From an uncultured Ruminiclostridium sp. (lineage in GTDB: Bacteria; Bacillota; Clostridia; Oscillospirales; Ruminococcaceae), in contig CANQKE010000005.1 in NCBI GenBank assembly GCA_947624435.1, positions 1-64,000 of the forward strand: a stretch of 64,000 nucleotides of DNA, written 5' to 3'. Positions 55,201 to 63,322 of the stretch are shown here, one piece after another. Both the position numbers and the translations under genes were made by a program. The first letter of the stretch is position 1. Every line of letters starts with the position of its first letter. The notes under the pieces were generated by a model. That model was not told where the DNA came from. It saw only the letters and a list, made by a program, of their open reading frames with translations, and ran no database searches.

Positions 55201-55807
55201 GAATTACAGCTCGATAGAAGAGCTTGACGAGGTGCAGGAGCGGTACGGAGTACTGTCCGCACAGCTTAAAGACGTGGAAAGCTCCAAGCGTGAGCTGGAG
55301 CGCATGATAGAAGAACTTATCAAGGATATCCAAAACCGCTTTACCGACTGTTTCAACGCGGTGAACGGGCATTTCGGCAGACTGTTTACCGAGATATTCT
55401 CCGGCGGTGAGGCAAGGCTGGAGCTTTCCGACCCGGACGACGTGCTTAATTCCGATGTGGAGATATACGCCGCGCCGCCCGGCAAGCTGATAAACAATCT
55501 GACCTCGCTGTCCGGCGGAGAAAAAGCTATGGTCGCGCTTACTATTTATCTTGCGATATTGCTGTACCGACCTTCTCCGTTTTGTATGCTGGACGAGGTG
55601 GACGCCGCGCTCGACGAGATAAACGTGCAGAAGTACGCTACATACCTTAAACGGTTCTCCAGTAAAACGCAGCTTATGGTGATAACTCACCGCCGCGGCA
55701 CTATAGAGCTTTGCGATGTGCTGTACGGCGTGTATATGCAGGAAAAGGGCGTCACCGGACTGTTAAAGCAGGAGCTTACCGCCGAGATAGAAGAGGAACT
55801 TACTTAA
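52241..55807 (+). CDS. smc: Chromosome segregation protein SMC
   Basis: SMC is the ABC-type condensin ATPase (partner ScpAB). The ATG at 52241 gives 1188 residues, the standard length; a longer in-frame extension upstream lies inside the radical SAM gene and is rejected. Walker A is VGSNGNGKSNISDALRWVMG, long coiled coils flank the hinge (about 515-640, with GIRFLKDNNLGRATFLPL), and the ABC signature NLTSLSGGEKAMVALT precedes Walker B FCMLDEVDAALDE. It follows rnc and the radical SAM gene and precedes ftsY. Confidence 0.98.
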   Translation: MFFKSMEIHGFKSFPDRTVLNFDRKMTAVVGSNGNGKSNISDALRWVMGEQGAKTLRGEKMEDVIFYGTTRRKPMGFAKVALTIDNTDRTLNVDSDEVVICRKLYRSGESEYLINGNKSLLKNINELFMGTGLGRDGYSVIGQGRVADIVEAGGAKRREVFEEAAGVSKFLAKKKDAENKLKRTEDNLLRIRDITSELADRLPVLEKQAAKAKKAKQLVDREQELDISLSVHELSESEKAISETEDKILLNKAQCDNLGRDIENLEKEQEQQNEQLLALRAQLEQLREKGDRAKERISDIKGETAVMENDIRHAEQQIETLKQNIQDSLSGKEQLEKDKQTLLCEEQQKLAAIENIKTDIKELEQQLVGLSKQGEELDEEYKKLDHEQGLLYLKRTQLQLQLEQSESAAENSVKRKQELADAAKQLDDSIAEHKQKLKEITGELEAAQDKKQETENKLRGYRQLFSTRSEKLENASKTLDALKKDYDAKRQRYDVLDGIDKSMAGFGASVKSVMGAYRTGQLSGICGTVADIITVDEKYTVAVETTLGGVLQNIVVNNEDAAKRGIRFLKDNNLGRATFLPLTSVKGSVMEVSGLENEDGFEGIASELVGYDEKYGGIVKFILGKTAVAEDIDCASYIAKKYGYRFRIVTLDGQIINAHGSFTGGSVKQDAGIISRKQELSRLEQETARLYDKIDKENETLRPLKAEVAKLTIELEGYSEILAGCEPEIARLTAQADGEKMLLKQFNAQLDDIAEQTDRLELSDDEQAKQAEKCRTELAQLQKEIADNEQELARRESDISARSSGRKELADKISAKNLEIMELDKDIGGIKIKAENIDSSIKALSDGGEGYQQQIEEQLRQIEEIRKTIAQRQSDSERITAEQQQDEKEISDNIAKSNAAENRISRIHADIRELTEAREKFVTELARQEERKNSSDEQIEKTISTLWDKYEMTRSEAMEKYSPPQDVIAARSELAKLRRDIAALGNVNYSSIEELDEVQERYGVLSAQLKDVESSKRELERMIEELIKDIQNRFTDCFNAVNGHFGRLFTEIFSGGEARLELSDPDDVLNSDVEIYAAPPGKLINNLTSLSGGEKAMVALTIYLAILLYRPSPFCMLDEVDAALDEINVQKYATYLKRFSSKTQLMVITHRRGTIELCDVLYGVYMQEKGVTGLLKQELTAEIEEELT

Positions 55808-55822
55808 GCACACGGAGGGAAC

Positions 55823-56728
55823 ATGGGATTATTTGAAAAGCTTAAAAACGGGCTCAAAAACACAAAGGACGCGCTTAGCGGCAAGATAGAAAGCGTTATA
55901 AACTCCTTTACCAAAATAGACGAGGACTTTTTTGAAGAATTGGAGGAAACGCTGATACTCTCCGATATCGGAGCGGTGACCTCCGCCGAGATATGCGAGA
56001 GGCTGCGCGGCGAGGTAAAGCGTACCGGCGCTACCGATCCGGCGGCGATAAAAGGACTGCTTAAAGATATCATCGCCGATATCGTGTCGGGGGATAATTC
56101 GCTGAAGCTAGACACCAAACCCTCGGTGATACTCGTTATCGGAGTAAACGGCGCGGGAAAGACCACCACCATCGGAAAGCTCGCCTACAATCTTAAAAAC
56201 GAGGGCAAAAAGGTGATAGTCGCGGCGGCGGATACTTTCCGCGCAGCGGCGATAGAACAGCTCAACGTCTGGACCGAACGGGCCGGAGTGGATATAATCA
56301 AGCACGCGGAGGGCGCGGACCCGGCGGCGGTGGTATTTGACGCGGTAAAGGCGGGTCAGGCGCGCGGAGCGGACGTGATAATCTGCGACACCGCGGGAAG
56401 GCTGCACAACAAGAAAAATCTGATGGACGAGCTTAAAAAGATTGCGCGGATAATCACTACCAACCTGCCGGACTGCACACTGGAAACGCTGCTCGTATTA
56501 GACGCTACCACCGGACAAAACGCGGTCAATCAGGCAAGACTGTTCAGTGAGACCGCAGAGATAACCGGCATAGTGCTGACCAAGCTGGACGGTACCGCAA
56601 AGGGCGGGATAATCATACCGATAAAGCAGGAGCTCGGCATACCGGTAAAGCTGGTAGGCGTAGGTGAAAAGATAGACGATTTACAGGAATTTGTACCGCA
56701 GGATTACGCACAGGCGTTATTTAACTGA
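55823..56728 (+). CDS. ftsY: Signal recognition particle receptor FtsY
   Basis: FtsY docks ribosome-SRP complexes at the membrane as an SRP-type GTPase. The 301-residue protein has the N domain (about 1-85) and the G domain with [47 protein letters not shown] and [10 protein letters not shown]. The long acidic A domain of E. coli FtsY is missing, as in many Gram-positives. Confidence 0.98.
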   Translation: MGLFEKLKNGLKNTKDALSGKIESVINSFTKIDEDFFEELEETLILSDIGAVTSAEICERLRGEVKRTGATDPAAIKGLLKDIIADIVSGDNSLKLDTKPSVILVIGVNGAGKTTTIGKLAYNLKNEGKKVIVAAADTFRAAAIEQLNVWTERAGVDIIKHAEGADPAAVVFDAVKAGQARGADVIICDTAGRLHNKKNLMDELKKIARIITTNLPDCTLETLLVLDATTGQNAVNQARLFSETAEITGIVLTKLDGTAKGGIIIPIKQELGIPVKLVGVGEKIDDLQEFVPQDYAQALFN

Positions 56729-56748
56729 TTTAGAGAAAGGATATTCTG

Positions 56749-57330
56749 ATGAAAGTAATAATCGCGTCAAACAACGAAGGCAAGATACGCGAGTTTAAGG
56801 CTATGCTCACCCCGCTCGGCTATGAGCCGATATCGATGAAAGAGGCGGGCATTTCGGCTGAGATAGCGGAGGACGGAGAAACGTTCAGCGAAAACGCTCA
56901 TATAAAAGCGAAAGCGATATACGATATGGTGAAAATGCCGGTGATAGCGGACGACAGCGGGCTTTGCATAGAATTTTTAGGCGGAGCGCCCGGCGTGTAC
57001 TCCGCACGGTACGCGGGCGAGCACGCCTCCAACGAGGAACGCATAGCCAAGGTGTTAGATGAAATGCACGGCGTTGATAAGCCGCTGAGAGCCGCGAAAT
57101 TCGTCTGCGCACTGTATTTTATCAAGGACGATGAGCATGAGATATGTGTCACCGGAGAGTGCGAGGGCTTTATCGGGGAAGAACCGATAGGTGAGAACGG
57201 CTTCGGTTACGACCCGATATTCATGCTTGACGACGATACCAGCATGGCGATGCTGTCCGAGCAGGAGAAGAACGATATAAGCCACCGCGCCAAGGCTTTA
57301 AGAAAGCTCGCGGAGGAGCTGAGCCGATGA
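56749..57330 (+). CDS. rdgB: XTP/dITP diphosphatase (RdgB/HAM1)
   Basis: This house-cleaning enzyme hydrolyses XTP and ITP to monophosphates. The 193 residues include IASNNEGKIREFKAML, VIADDSGLCIEFLGGAPGVYSA and GEEPIGENGFGYDPIF. Its stop overlaps the next start by 4 bp. Confidence 0.95.
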   Translation: MKVIIASNNEGKIREFKAMLTPLGYEPISMKEAGISAEIAEDGETFSENAHIKAKAIYDMVKMPVIADDSGLCIEFLGGAPGVYSARYAGEHASNEERIAKVLDEMHGVDKPLRAAKFVCALYFIKDDEHEICVTGECEGFIGEEPIGENGFGYDPIFMLDDDTSMAMLSEQEKNDISHRAKALRKLAEELSR

Positions 57331-57614
57331 ACCTTTGGCAGTGGCTGCTGCTTATATACTTTGTCGTAATAAACGTGATAGGCTTTGTTCTTCCTCCCAT
57401 TGACAAAAACAAGGCAAAAAAGGACAAATGGCGGATAAGAGAACGCACGTTGTTTATTGTGTCGATACTCGGCGGCTCGGTAGCTATGTACATTTCAATG
57501 CGGATATTTCATCATAAGACAAAACATAAGCGATTTATGATAGGAATACCGGTAATAATAATTTTGCAAATAGCCGCGGCGGCAGCGGTATGGTATTTTC
57601 TGTTAAGACAGTAG
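57327..57614 (+). CDS. DUF1294 membrane protein
   Basis: A 95-residue protein with three membrane segments and the family motifs DKNKAKKDKWRIRE, LGGSVAMYISM and FHHKTKHKRF, as in DUF1294 proteins. The function is unknown; in this operon it sits between rdgB and yhbY. The arrangement suggests co-transcription only. Confidence 0.85.
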   Translation: MNLWQWLLLIYFVVINVIGFVLPPIDKNKAKKDKWRIRERTLFIVSILGGSVAMYISMRIFHHKTKHKRFMIGIPVIIILQIAAAAAVWYFLLRQ

Positions 57615-57626
57615 AAAGGAATTTTT

Positions 57627-57929
57627 ATGACGATTTCATCAAAACAGCGCGCTACGCTCAAAACCAAGGCGGCGGCACTGCCCGCGATTTTCCAGATAGG
57701 GAAGAACGGGCTGACCGACGAGCTTATAAAACAGCTTGACGCGGCGATAGAAGCGCGTGAGCTGATAAAGATAAACGTGCTGGAAAGCGCACCGGAGGAT
57801 AAAAACGAGCTTGCGCAGAAATTAGCGGAGCGCACAGGCAGCATACCGGTGCAGGTGATAGGTTCTAAGATAGTATTGTATCGGCAGAATAAAGATCCTA
57901 AGAAAAGGGTAGTTGATATAGATGACTAA
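57627..57929 (+). CDS. yhbY: RNA-binding protein YhbY (CRM domain)
   Basis: A 100-residue CRM-domain protein that associates with pre-50S ribosomes. It starts ISSKQRATLKTKAAALP and has FQIGKNGLTDELIKQLD and KINVLESAPEDKNEL; the GxxG-like loop IGKNG is the RNA-binding part. It overlaps nadD by 8 bp. obgE, its common neighbour, is absent. Confidence 0.94.
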   Translation: MTISSKQRATLKTKAAALPAIFQIGKNGLTDELIKQLDAAIEARELIKINVLESAPEDKNELAQKLAERTGSIPVQVIGSKIVLYRQNKDPKKRVVDIDD

Positions 57930-58524
57930 GATAGGGATTTTCGGCGGGGCGTTCAATCCCGTCCACTGCGGTCATGTCAGCATAGCGCAGCAGGCATTCG
58001 ACGAGCTGAAGCTTAAAAAAATGCTGATAGTGCCTACCGCGCAGTCGCCGCATAAGTCTAACAGTGGGCTGCTCGATTATGAAACGCGGGCGCAGATGTG
58101 CCGACTGGCGTTTGCCGACAGGGTAGAAAGCGGGCAGTTTGAGATATGCGATATTGAGAATCGGCTCGGCGGTACAAGCTATACCATAAATACCGTAAGG
58201 CAGCTAAAAAAGGAATATCCCGCCGACACGGAATTTTATCTGATAATAGGCGGCGATATGCTGTTCTACTTTGAAAAATGGTACCGTTATGAGGCGCTGC
58301 TCGGCGAGTGTAAAGTCACCGCCGCCGCTCGCGAGGAGAACGAGTACGCGGATATGTGCGAATTTGCCGCGCGGGTAGGCAGGATAAAGGTGCTGAATCT
58401 GAAAGTGGTAAAAGCAAGCTCCACCGAGGTAAGAGAACGGCTGGCTTTAGGCGAAGATATTTCGGGATTAGTGCCCGAAAAGGTGGAAAAATACATTAGG
58501 GATAATCGGCTGTATGCCGTATAA
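57922..58524 (+). CDS. nadD: Nicotinate-nucleotide adenylyltransferase
   Basis: NadD adds AMP to nicotinate mononucleotide for NAD synthesis. The 200 residues show the nucleotidyltransferase motif IGIFGGAFNPVHCGHVSIA (the HxGH variant CGH here), the PTAQSPHKS loop and the C-terminal ASSTEVRERLALG. It follows yhbY and precedes yqeK, a standard nadD-yqeK pair. Confidence 0.96.
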   Translation: MTKIGIFGGAFNPVHCGHVSIAQQAFDELKLKKMLIVPTAQSPHKSNSGLLDYETRAQMCRLAFADRVESGQFEICDIENRLGGTSYTINTVRQLKKEYPADTEFYLIIGGDMLFYFEKWYRYEALLGECKVTAAAREENEYADMCEFAARVGRIKVLNLKVVKASSTEVRERLALGEDISGLVPEKVEKYIRDNRLYAV

Positions 58525-58529
58525 GGGAT

Positions 58530-59126
58530 ATGGATTATAAAGAAAAGTATGAGGAATATCGGCAGCTGCTCAAAAGCATGCTGTCAAAAAAGCGGTTCAC
58601 TCACAGCCTTAACGTCGCAGAACAATGCGTAAGGCTTGCCCGCAGGTACAACGCCGACGAGGAAAAAGCATATCTTGCGGGACTGCTGCACGATATAAAA
58701 AAGGAGGAAACTCCGCAGGCAATGAAATCCTTAGCGGTGCTGTCGGATATGGATATCAGCGAGGAGGAGCTTATGACTCCGGCGCTGTGGCACGCTCCCG
58801 CAGGGGCGTATTTTATCCGCTCAAATCTGGGGATAAACGACGAGGAGCTTCTTAGCGCGGTAAGGTATCATACGGCGGGAAACGCGGATATGACGCTTAT
58901 CGAGAAGATACTTTACATAAGCGATATTACCAGCGACGACCGCAGCTACAAGGATGTGGACAAATACCGCAAAGAGTGCATGGAGGATATAGACGAGTGT
59001 CTGTATGACGCGTTTAAGTATCTGATAGAAGAAAATATCGGAAAGCACAGCGTTATCCCGCCTTGCACCATGCGAGCTTATAATTTTTATACGATACTTC
59101 ACAATGAAAGGAAGAAAAGCAAATGA
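58530..59126 (+). CDS. yqeK: HD-domain hydrolase YqeK (Ap4A hydrolase, symmetrical)
   Basis: YqeK cleaves diadenosine tetraphosphate symmetrically. The 198-residue protein has the HD signature: FTHSLNVAEQCVRLA, LAGLLHDIKKEE, and ALWHAPAGAYF and RYHTAGNADMTLIEKILYISD. It overlaps rsfS by 4 bp and follows nadD by 5 bp. Confidence 0.95.
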   Translation: MDYKEKYEEYRQLLKSMLSKKRFTHSLNVAEQCVRLARRYNADEEKAYLAGLLHDIKKEETPQAMKSLAVLSDMDISEEELMTPALWHAPAGAYFIRSNLGINDEELLSAVRYHTAGNADMTLIEKILYISDITSDDRSYKDVDKYRKECMEDIDECLYDAFKYLIEENIGKHSVIPPCTMRAYNFYTILHNERKKSK

Positions 59127-59476
59127 CAGATATTGAGATACTGAGGGAAGGCGTAAAGGCGCTTGACAGTAAAAAGGCGTTTGATATAAAGGTGCTTAAG
59201 GTGCGCGATCTTACGATAATCAGCAATTACTTCGTTATCGCCGGAGCGTCAAGCACTACCCAGGCGAAAGCGTTGGCCGACGAGGTGGAGTTCAAGCTCG
59301 GTGAACAAGGTCTCAGCCCTCGCCATTATGAGGGCAGACAAAGCGCGAATTGGATAGTGCTGGATTATCTCGATGTGGTGTTCCACATTTTCCATTCCGA
59401 ATCCAGAGAATTTTACGACCTCGAACGCCTTTGGCAGGATGGCGAGGAGATAGATGTGGAAGAACTGCTTAAATAA
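59123..59476 (+). CDS. rsfS: Ribosome silencing factor RsfS
   Basis: RsfS binds L14 on the 50S subunit and blocks subunit joining under starvation. The 117 residues include LRDLTIISNYFVIAGASS-like core (VRDLTIISNYFVIAGASS), EGRQSANWIVLDYLDVVFHI and DLERLWQDGEEI. Last gene of the smc-to-rsfS run, before a strong terminator. Confidence 0.96.
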   Translation: MTDIEILREGVKALDSKKAFDIKVLKVRDLTIISNYFVIAGASSTTQAKALADEVEFKLGEQGLSPRHYEGRQSANWIVLDYLDVVFHIFHSESREFYDLERLWQDGEEIDVEELLK

Positions 59477-59514
59477 GAATATATACGTTCAAATTTATCG
59501 ATGCCTGTATATAA

Positions 59515-59545
59515 AAAACCACCGGACGAGCCGGTGGTTTTTGTT
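59515..59545. terminator. Bidirectional rho-independent terminator
   Basis: AAAACCACCGG (59515-59525) pairs with CCGGTGGTTTT (59531-59541); A and T flanks serve rsfS and the convergent pckG. Confidence 0.9.
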
Positions 59546-59565
59546 GTCTTGGTTTTAAGTTTTTA

Positions 59566-61347
59566 TCAGTCAAGTCTTGCTCTGAGGTCTGCAAGCTCCT
59601 GCTTTAATTCCTCGGGCAGCTTGTCGCCGAACTGCTTATAGAACTCGCCCATTTCAGCGACCTCTTTCTTCCAAAGGTCCTTATCTACCGCTAACAGCTT
59701 TTCTTCGATCTCGGGAGTTACCTCGTCCTCGATACCCTCAAGGTTGATGTCGCCCTTCTTGGGAAGATAACCGATAGGAGTCTTCTCAGCGTCGATAGTG
59801 CCTTCACATCTCTTTATTATCCAGTCAAGCACTCTCATGTTGTCGCCGAATCCGGGCCACATGAAGTTGCCGTTTTCGTCCTGCTTGAACCAGTTTACAT
59901 TGAAGATGAGCGGAGCCTTGTCGCCGAGCTTTTTGCCCATTTCCAGCCAGTGAGCCCAGTAATCGGCCATGTGATAACCGCAGAACGGCTTCATAGCCAT
60001 CGGGTCGTGACGGAGCACGCCTACCGCGCCGGTAGCTGCCGCTGTAGTCTCGGAGGATACCGCGGAGCCTACATAAGTGCCGTGCTGCCAGCTGAACGAC
60101 TGGTATACCAACGGGGTGGTAGCCGCGCGGCGGCCGCCGAAGATTATCGCGCTTATCGGAACGCCCTGCGGGTTATTGAATTCCGGCGATACGCAGGGGC
60201 AGTTCTGAGCGGGAGCGGTAAAGCGTGAGTTGGGATGAGCCAGCTTGTTGCCCTCGGCGGTCCATTCCTTGCCGTTTACCTTCTTGCCTGTCCACTCGGT
60301 AGCGTTTTCCGGCGGGTTCTTGTCAAGTCCCTCCCACCATACGGTATTATCATCGTTGTTTAACGCAACGTTGGTAAAGATCGTATTCTTTCTTGTGGAA
60401 GCCAGCGCGTTGAAGTTGGATTTTGCGTTAGTGCCGGGCGCTACGCCGAAGAATCCGTTCTCCGGATTGATAGCGTACAGTCTGCCGTCCGGACCCTGCT
60501 TCATCCATGCGATGTCGTCGCCTACGGTGAATACCTCGTAGCCTGCCTTCTTATATCCCTCCGGCGGGATAAGCATAGCAAGGTTGGTCTTGCCGCATGC
60601 CGACGGGAACGCTGCGGTGATGTACTTTACTTCACCGTCCGGTTTCTTAACGCCGAGGATAAGCATATGTTCTGCCATCCAGCCCTCTTTCCAGCCCTGG
60701 TAGGACGCGATACGCAGCGCGAAGCACTTCTTGCCGAGCAGAACGTTTCCGCCATAAGCGGAATTTATAGACCAGATCGTATTATCCTCCGGGAACTGTA
60801 CTATGTATCTGTTTTCGGGATCGACGTTCGCTTTGGAATGTAAACCTCTTACAAAATCGTTAGATTCGTCGCCGAGGTTCTTGAAAGCGTCAGCGCCCAT
60901 TCTCGTCATAATGTCCATGTTCAGTACGACATAGATGGAGTCGGTAAGCTCAACGCCCACCTTAGCTATCGGAGAGCCGATAGGTCCCATCGAATAGGGG
61001 ATAACATACATTGTACGGCCTTTCATAACGCCGTCGTAAAGAGGAGTAAGCTTTGCGTACATCTCCTTGGGATCGCACCAGTTGTTGGTCGGGCCCGCGT
61101 CCTCTTTCTTCCTTGAGCAGATGAATGTTCTGTCCTCTACACGTGCAACGTCATTGACGGCAGTCCTGTGATAAAGGCAGCCGGGCAGCTTTTCCTGATT
61201 AAGCTGTATCATCTCTCCGGTAGCGATAGCCTCGTCGCGCAGCGCCTGAAGCTGCTCTTCGCTGCCATCTATCCAGATGACCTTGTCCGGTTTGGTGAGA
61301 GCTTTCATTTCCTCTACCCAATTGAGCACATTCTGATTTTTGGTCAT
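59566..61347 (-). CDS. pckG: Phosphoenolpyruvate carboxykinase (GTP)
   Basis: This 593-residue enzyme is the GTP-type PEP carboxykinase, interconverting oxaloacetate and PEP. The kinase-1 loop FPSACGKTNLAMLIPP, the metal loop TVGDDIAWMKQGPDG, the R-loop region and the mid-domain RFTAPAQNCP fit. In fermenters it often runs towards oxaloacetate, feeding succinate or anaplerosis and saving GTP. The gene has a perfect-spacing promoter and two leader palindromes (see findings), suggesting control by carbon source. Confidence 0.96.
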   Translation of the reverse strand: MTKNQNVLNWVEEMKALTKPDKVIWIDGSEEQLQALRDEAIATGEMIQLNQEKLPGCLYHRTAVNDVARVEDRTFICSRKKEDAGPTNNWCDPKEMYAKLTPLYDGVMKGRTMYVIPYSMGPIGSPIAKVGVELTDSIYVVLNMDIMTRMGADAFKNLGDESNDFVRGLHSKANVDPENRYIVQFPEDNTIWSINSAYGGNVLLGKKCFALRIASYQGWKEGWMAEHMLILGVKKPDGEVKYITAAFPSACGKTNLAMLIPPEGYKKAGYEVFTVGDDIAWMKQGPDGRLYAINPENGFFGVAPGTNAKSNFNALASTRKNTIFTNVALNNDDNTVWWEGLDKNPPENATEWTGKKVNGKEWTAEGNKLAHPNSRFTAPAQNCPCVSPEFNNPQGVPISAIIFGGRRAATTPLVYQSFSWQHGTYVGSAVSSETTAAATGAVGVLRHDPMAMKPFCGYHMADYWAHWLEMGKKLGDKAPLIFNVNWFKQDENGNFMWPGFGDNMRVLDWIIKRCEGTIDAEKTPIGYLPKKGDINLEGIEDEVTPEIEEKLLAVDKDLWKKEVAEMGEFYKQFGDKLPEELKQELADLRARLD

Positions 61348-61393
61348 AATATTCTATCTCCTTTTCTTTTATTGCGGAAAGCGTCCGCTGTAA

Positions 61394-61409
61394 ATCAGAA
61401 ATATCTGAT
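61394..61409. repeat. Palindrome in the pckG leader
   Basis: ATCAGA (61394-61399), 4-bp centre, TCTGAT (61404-61409). It sits between the transcription start and the start codon of pckG. Confidence 0.55.
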
Positions 61410-61428
61410 CGTTTACGGTAACAGAGAC

Positions 61429-61447
61429 AGGTATAAATTATATACCT
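61429..61447. repeat. Palindrome at the pckG transcription start, operator-like
   Basis: AGGTATA (61429-61435), 5-bp centre, TATACCT (61441-61447), a few bases downstream of the predicted initiation point; a good place for a repressor. Confidence 0.6.
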
Positions 61448-61462
61448 TGTTCCCCTTATACT

Positions 61463-61491
61463 ATTATAACGCTTTTTTGGCAATAGGTCAA
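61463..61491 (-). promoter_or_regulatory. Sigma-A promoter of pckG
   Basis: Minus strand TTGACC (61491-61486), 17-bp spacer, TATAAT (61468-61463). The leader of about 110 nt holds two palindromes. Confidence 0.85.
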
Positions 61492-61519
61492 TAGGTGAAA
61501 GAACATTTTTATAAAATTA

Positions 61520-62815
61520 TTAGCAGCGGTATTTTTTTATGCTTTTGTTAAGTATAAGCAATGCCGCAAGATTAGGCAGCGCCATCAGCGCGTTGAACAT
61601 ATCCGATATCTGCCAGACAAGCTCCGTCCTTGTTACCGCCCCGATAAAAGCCGCAGCGCAGTACACAAAAAGATATAACGGAACGATTTTCTCCCCGAAC
61701 AGATACACGGCGCAGGTCTTGCCGTACACCCACCAGCCGCCGACCGTGGATATCGCAAAGATAAACACCGCCGCGCCGAGAAATACGCCGGCATATTTTC
61801 CCAGCACCTCGGAAAACGCGATAAGCGCCATGTCGGTGCCGTTTGCCGATATTTTGTCCGCGCCGCTTGACAGTATACAAAGCGCGGTCATGCTGCACAT
61901 TACTATAGTATCGAGAAAGACCTGCAAAGCCGCCCAGTTCCCCTCGGTGACGGGATCGTCTGAGCTGCTGTTTGCGTGTATCATCACCGAGCTGCCAAGC
62001 CCCGCCTCATTTGAGAACACGCCGCGCTTTACTCCCCAGCTAAGCGCGTTTTGAAGCACCGTTCCTGCTGCTCCGCCCGCCGCCGCTTTAAGGGAAAACG
62101 CCTCGGTGAAAATGCGTTCAAAGCACTCCGGCAGCCGCTCAAAATTTATCGCCATTACGCCGATACAACATATTATATATGCTATAGAGGAAAGCGGTAT
62201 CAGCCAGGAGGTAAGCCCCGCCAGCCGTTCAAGTCCGCCGCGGGCAAGGAACAGCGCCAGTATTGCGCAGCATAGTCCGGTAATGTATTCCGGCACGCCG
62301 AGCGTATCGGAAAGCAGCGCGGCAGAAGAATTTACCTGCACCATATTTCCCGCACTAAACGAGGATAGTACGCAGCATAAAGCGAACATCCCCGCCGCAA
62401 GCCGCCCTATCCGCCCTTTAAGCGCTTTTTTGATATAGAAAAACGGCACGCCGCCCTTTTCCTTTCTGAACGCCATGCCGAAAGCGTTCTCCCCGTAGCA
62501 GGTCGCCATGCCGAGCAATGCCGCCGCCCACATCCAGAACACCGCGCCCGCCCCGCCGAACGCAAGCGCAGTACCTACCGCGATAATGTTGCCGGTGCCT
62601 ATCGTAGTACCCAGCGCGGCGGTAAGGGTGCGAAACGGTGAGATCCCGCTGTTTTTGCTTTTGCCGGAAAACAGCGTCCTTTTGAATATCGCGGGCAGAT
62701 GCACAAACTGAAAAAATCCCAGCCTGACGGTATAAATAACACCCACAGCCGTAAATAATAACAGCATGGGCGCGCCCCAAAGTATATTTTCGTTTATCCA
62801 AGCGATAAATTCCAT
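61520..62815 (-). CDS. Alanine/glycine:cation symporter (AgcS family)
   Basis: The start ATG at 62815 gives 431 residues beginning MEFIAWINENILWGAPMLLL; the longer in-frame reading to 63040 lies in the opposite gene and is rejected. RBS AGAGGTGG precedes it. It has about ten membrane segments and the AgcS blocks FRTLTAALGTTIGTGNIIA, YGENAFGMAFRKEKGGVPFF and SNEAGLGSSVMIHANS. Such transporters import alanine or glycine with sodium. The gene is divergent from the PH-domain gene. Confidence 0.93.
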   Translation of the reverse strand: MEFIAWINENILWGAPMLLLFTAVGVIYTVRLGFFQFVHLPAIFKRTLFSGKSKNSGISPFRTLTAALGTTIGTGNIIAVGTALAFGGAGAVFWMWAAALLGMATCYGENAFGMAFRKEKGGVPFFYIKKALKGRIGRLAAGMFALCCVLSSFSAGNMVQVNSSAALLSDTLGVPEYITGLCCAILALFLARGGLERLAGLTSWLIPLSSIAYIICCIGVMAINFERLPECFERIFTEAFSLKAAAGGAAGTVLQNALSWGVKRGVFSNEAGLGSSVMIHANSSSDDPVTEGNWAALQVFLDTIVMCSMTALCILSSGADKISANGTDMALIAFSEVLGKYAGVFLGAAVFIFAISTVGGWWVYGKTCAVYLFGEKIVPLYLFVYCAAAFIGAVTRTELVWQISDMFNALMALPNLAALLILNKSIKKYRC

Positions 62816-62894
62816 AAGCCACCTCTTACATAGGCATGACGAAGCTAAAGCCGAGAAGCCTGTCTGTAAAATATATTTTAGAAGAGGTGGGTAT

Positions 62895-63266
62895 ATGACG
62901 GAAAAGCCTGATAAATTATTGCTTTTGTATATCGGCGGCGCTGTATTTATATTGTGTGCGGGTATCGCCACAGCGGCGCTGTTTTTACTGCCGAGGCTGT
63001 TTGCTTTGCTTGCCGTACTGCTGGCGTCGGTCATCTTCACAGCGGCGGCGTTTTACCTTTTTCTCTTTAGAAAACATACCGTCTACCGTTTAGAGCGCGG
63101 GCGGCTGATGGTAGTTACCGGAGTAATAGTAAAGCGGACGAGCTGTCTTTATCTCGACAGAGTCACCGTCGTGAACCGCTACAGTCTGCCCGCCGGGGTG
63201 AAATTCATGACGGTGCATGTTTTAGGTGGCAGCGCGCTTATTCTCACCGGAAAAATAAAGATATGA
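62895..63266 (+). CDS. Small membrane protein with a bacterial PH-like domain
   Basis: The 123-residue protein has two close membrane segments (about 8-55), then a short soluble part with YRLERGRLMVVTGVIVKRTSCLYLDRVTVV, which resembles the start of bPH2/YdbS domains. It ends sooner than typical members. RBS AGAGGTGGG precedes the ATG. No function can be given; its neighbours do not share a pathway. Confidence 0.65.
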   Translation: MTEKPDKLLLLYIGGAVFILCAGIATAALFLLPRLFALLAVLLASVIFTAAAFYLFLFRKHTVYRLERGRLMVVTGVIVKRTSCLYLDRVTVVNRYSLPAGVKFMTVHVLGGSALILTGKIKI

Positions 63267-63267
63267 A

Positions 63268-63296
63268 TTGACAATTTCGGGGAAATATTGTATACT
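63268..63296 (+). promoter_or_regulatory. Sigma-A promoter of the DUF362 gene
   Basis: TTGACA (63268-63273), 17-bp spacer, TATACT (63291-63296), directly after the PH-domain gene and 26 bp ahead of the ATG. Confidence 0.85.
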
Positions 63297-63322
63297 AAAG
63301 AAAAAACGAAAGGGTGACCGAT

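Noticed and set aside
54650..55690. Minus-strand frame of 346 codons opposite smc
   Set aside because: Shadow of the SMC coiled-coil and head region; no motif of its own.
62820..62890. Inverted repeat CCACCTCTT ... AAGAGGTGG between the symporter and PH-domain genes
   Set aside because: The two arms are the ribosome binding sites of the two divergent genes and do not need another explanation.
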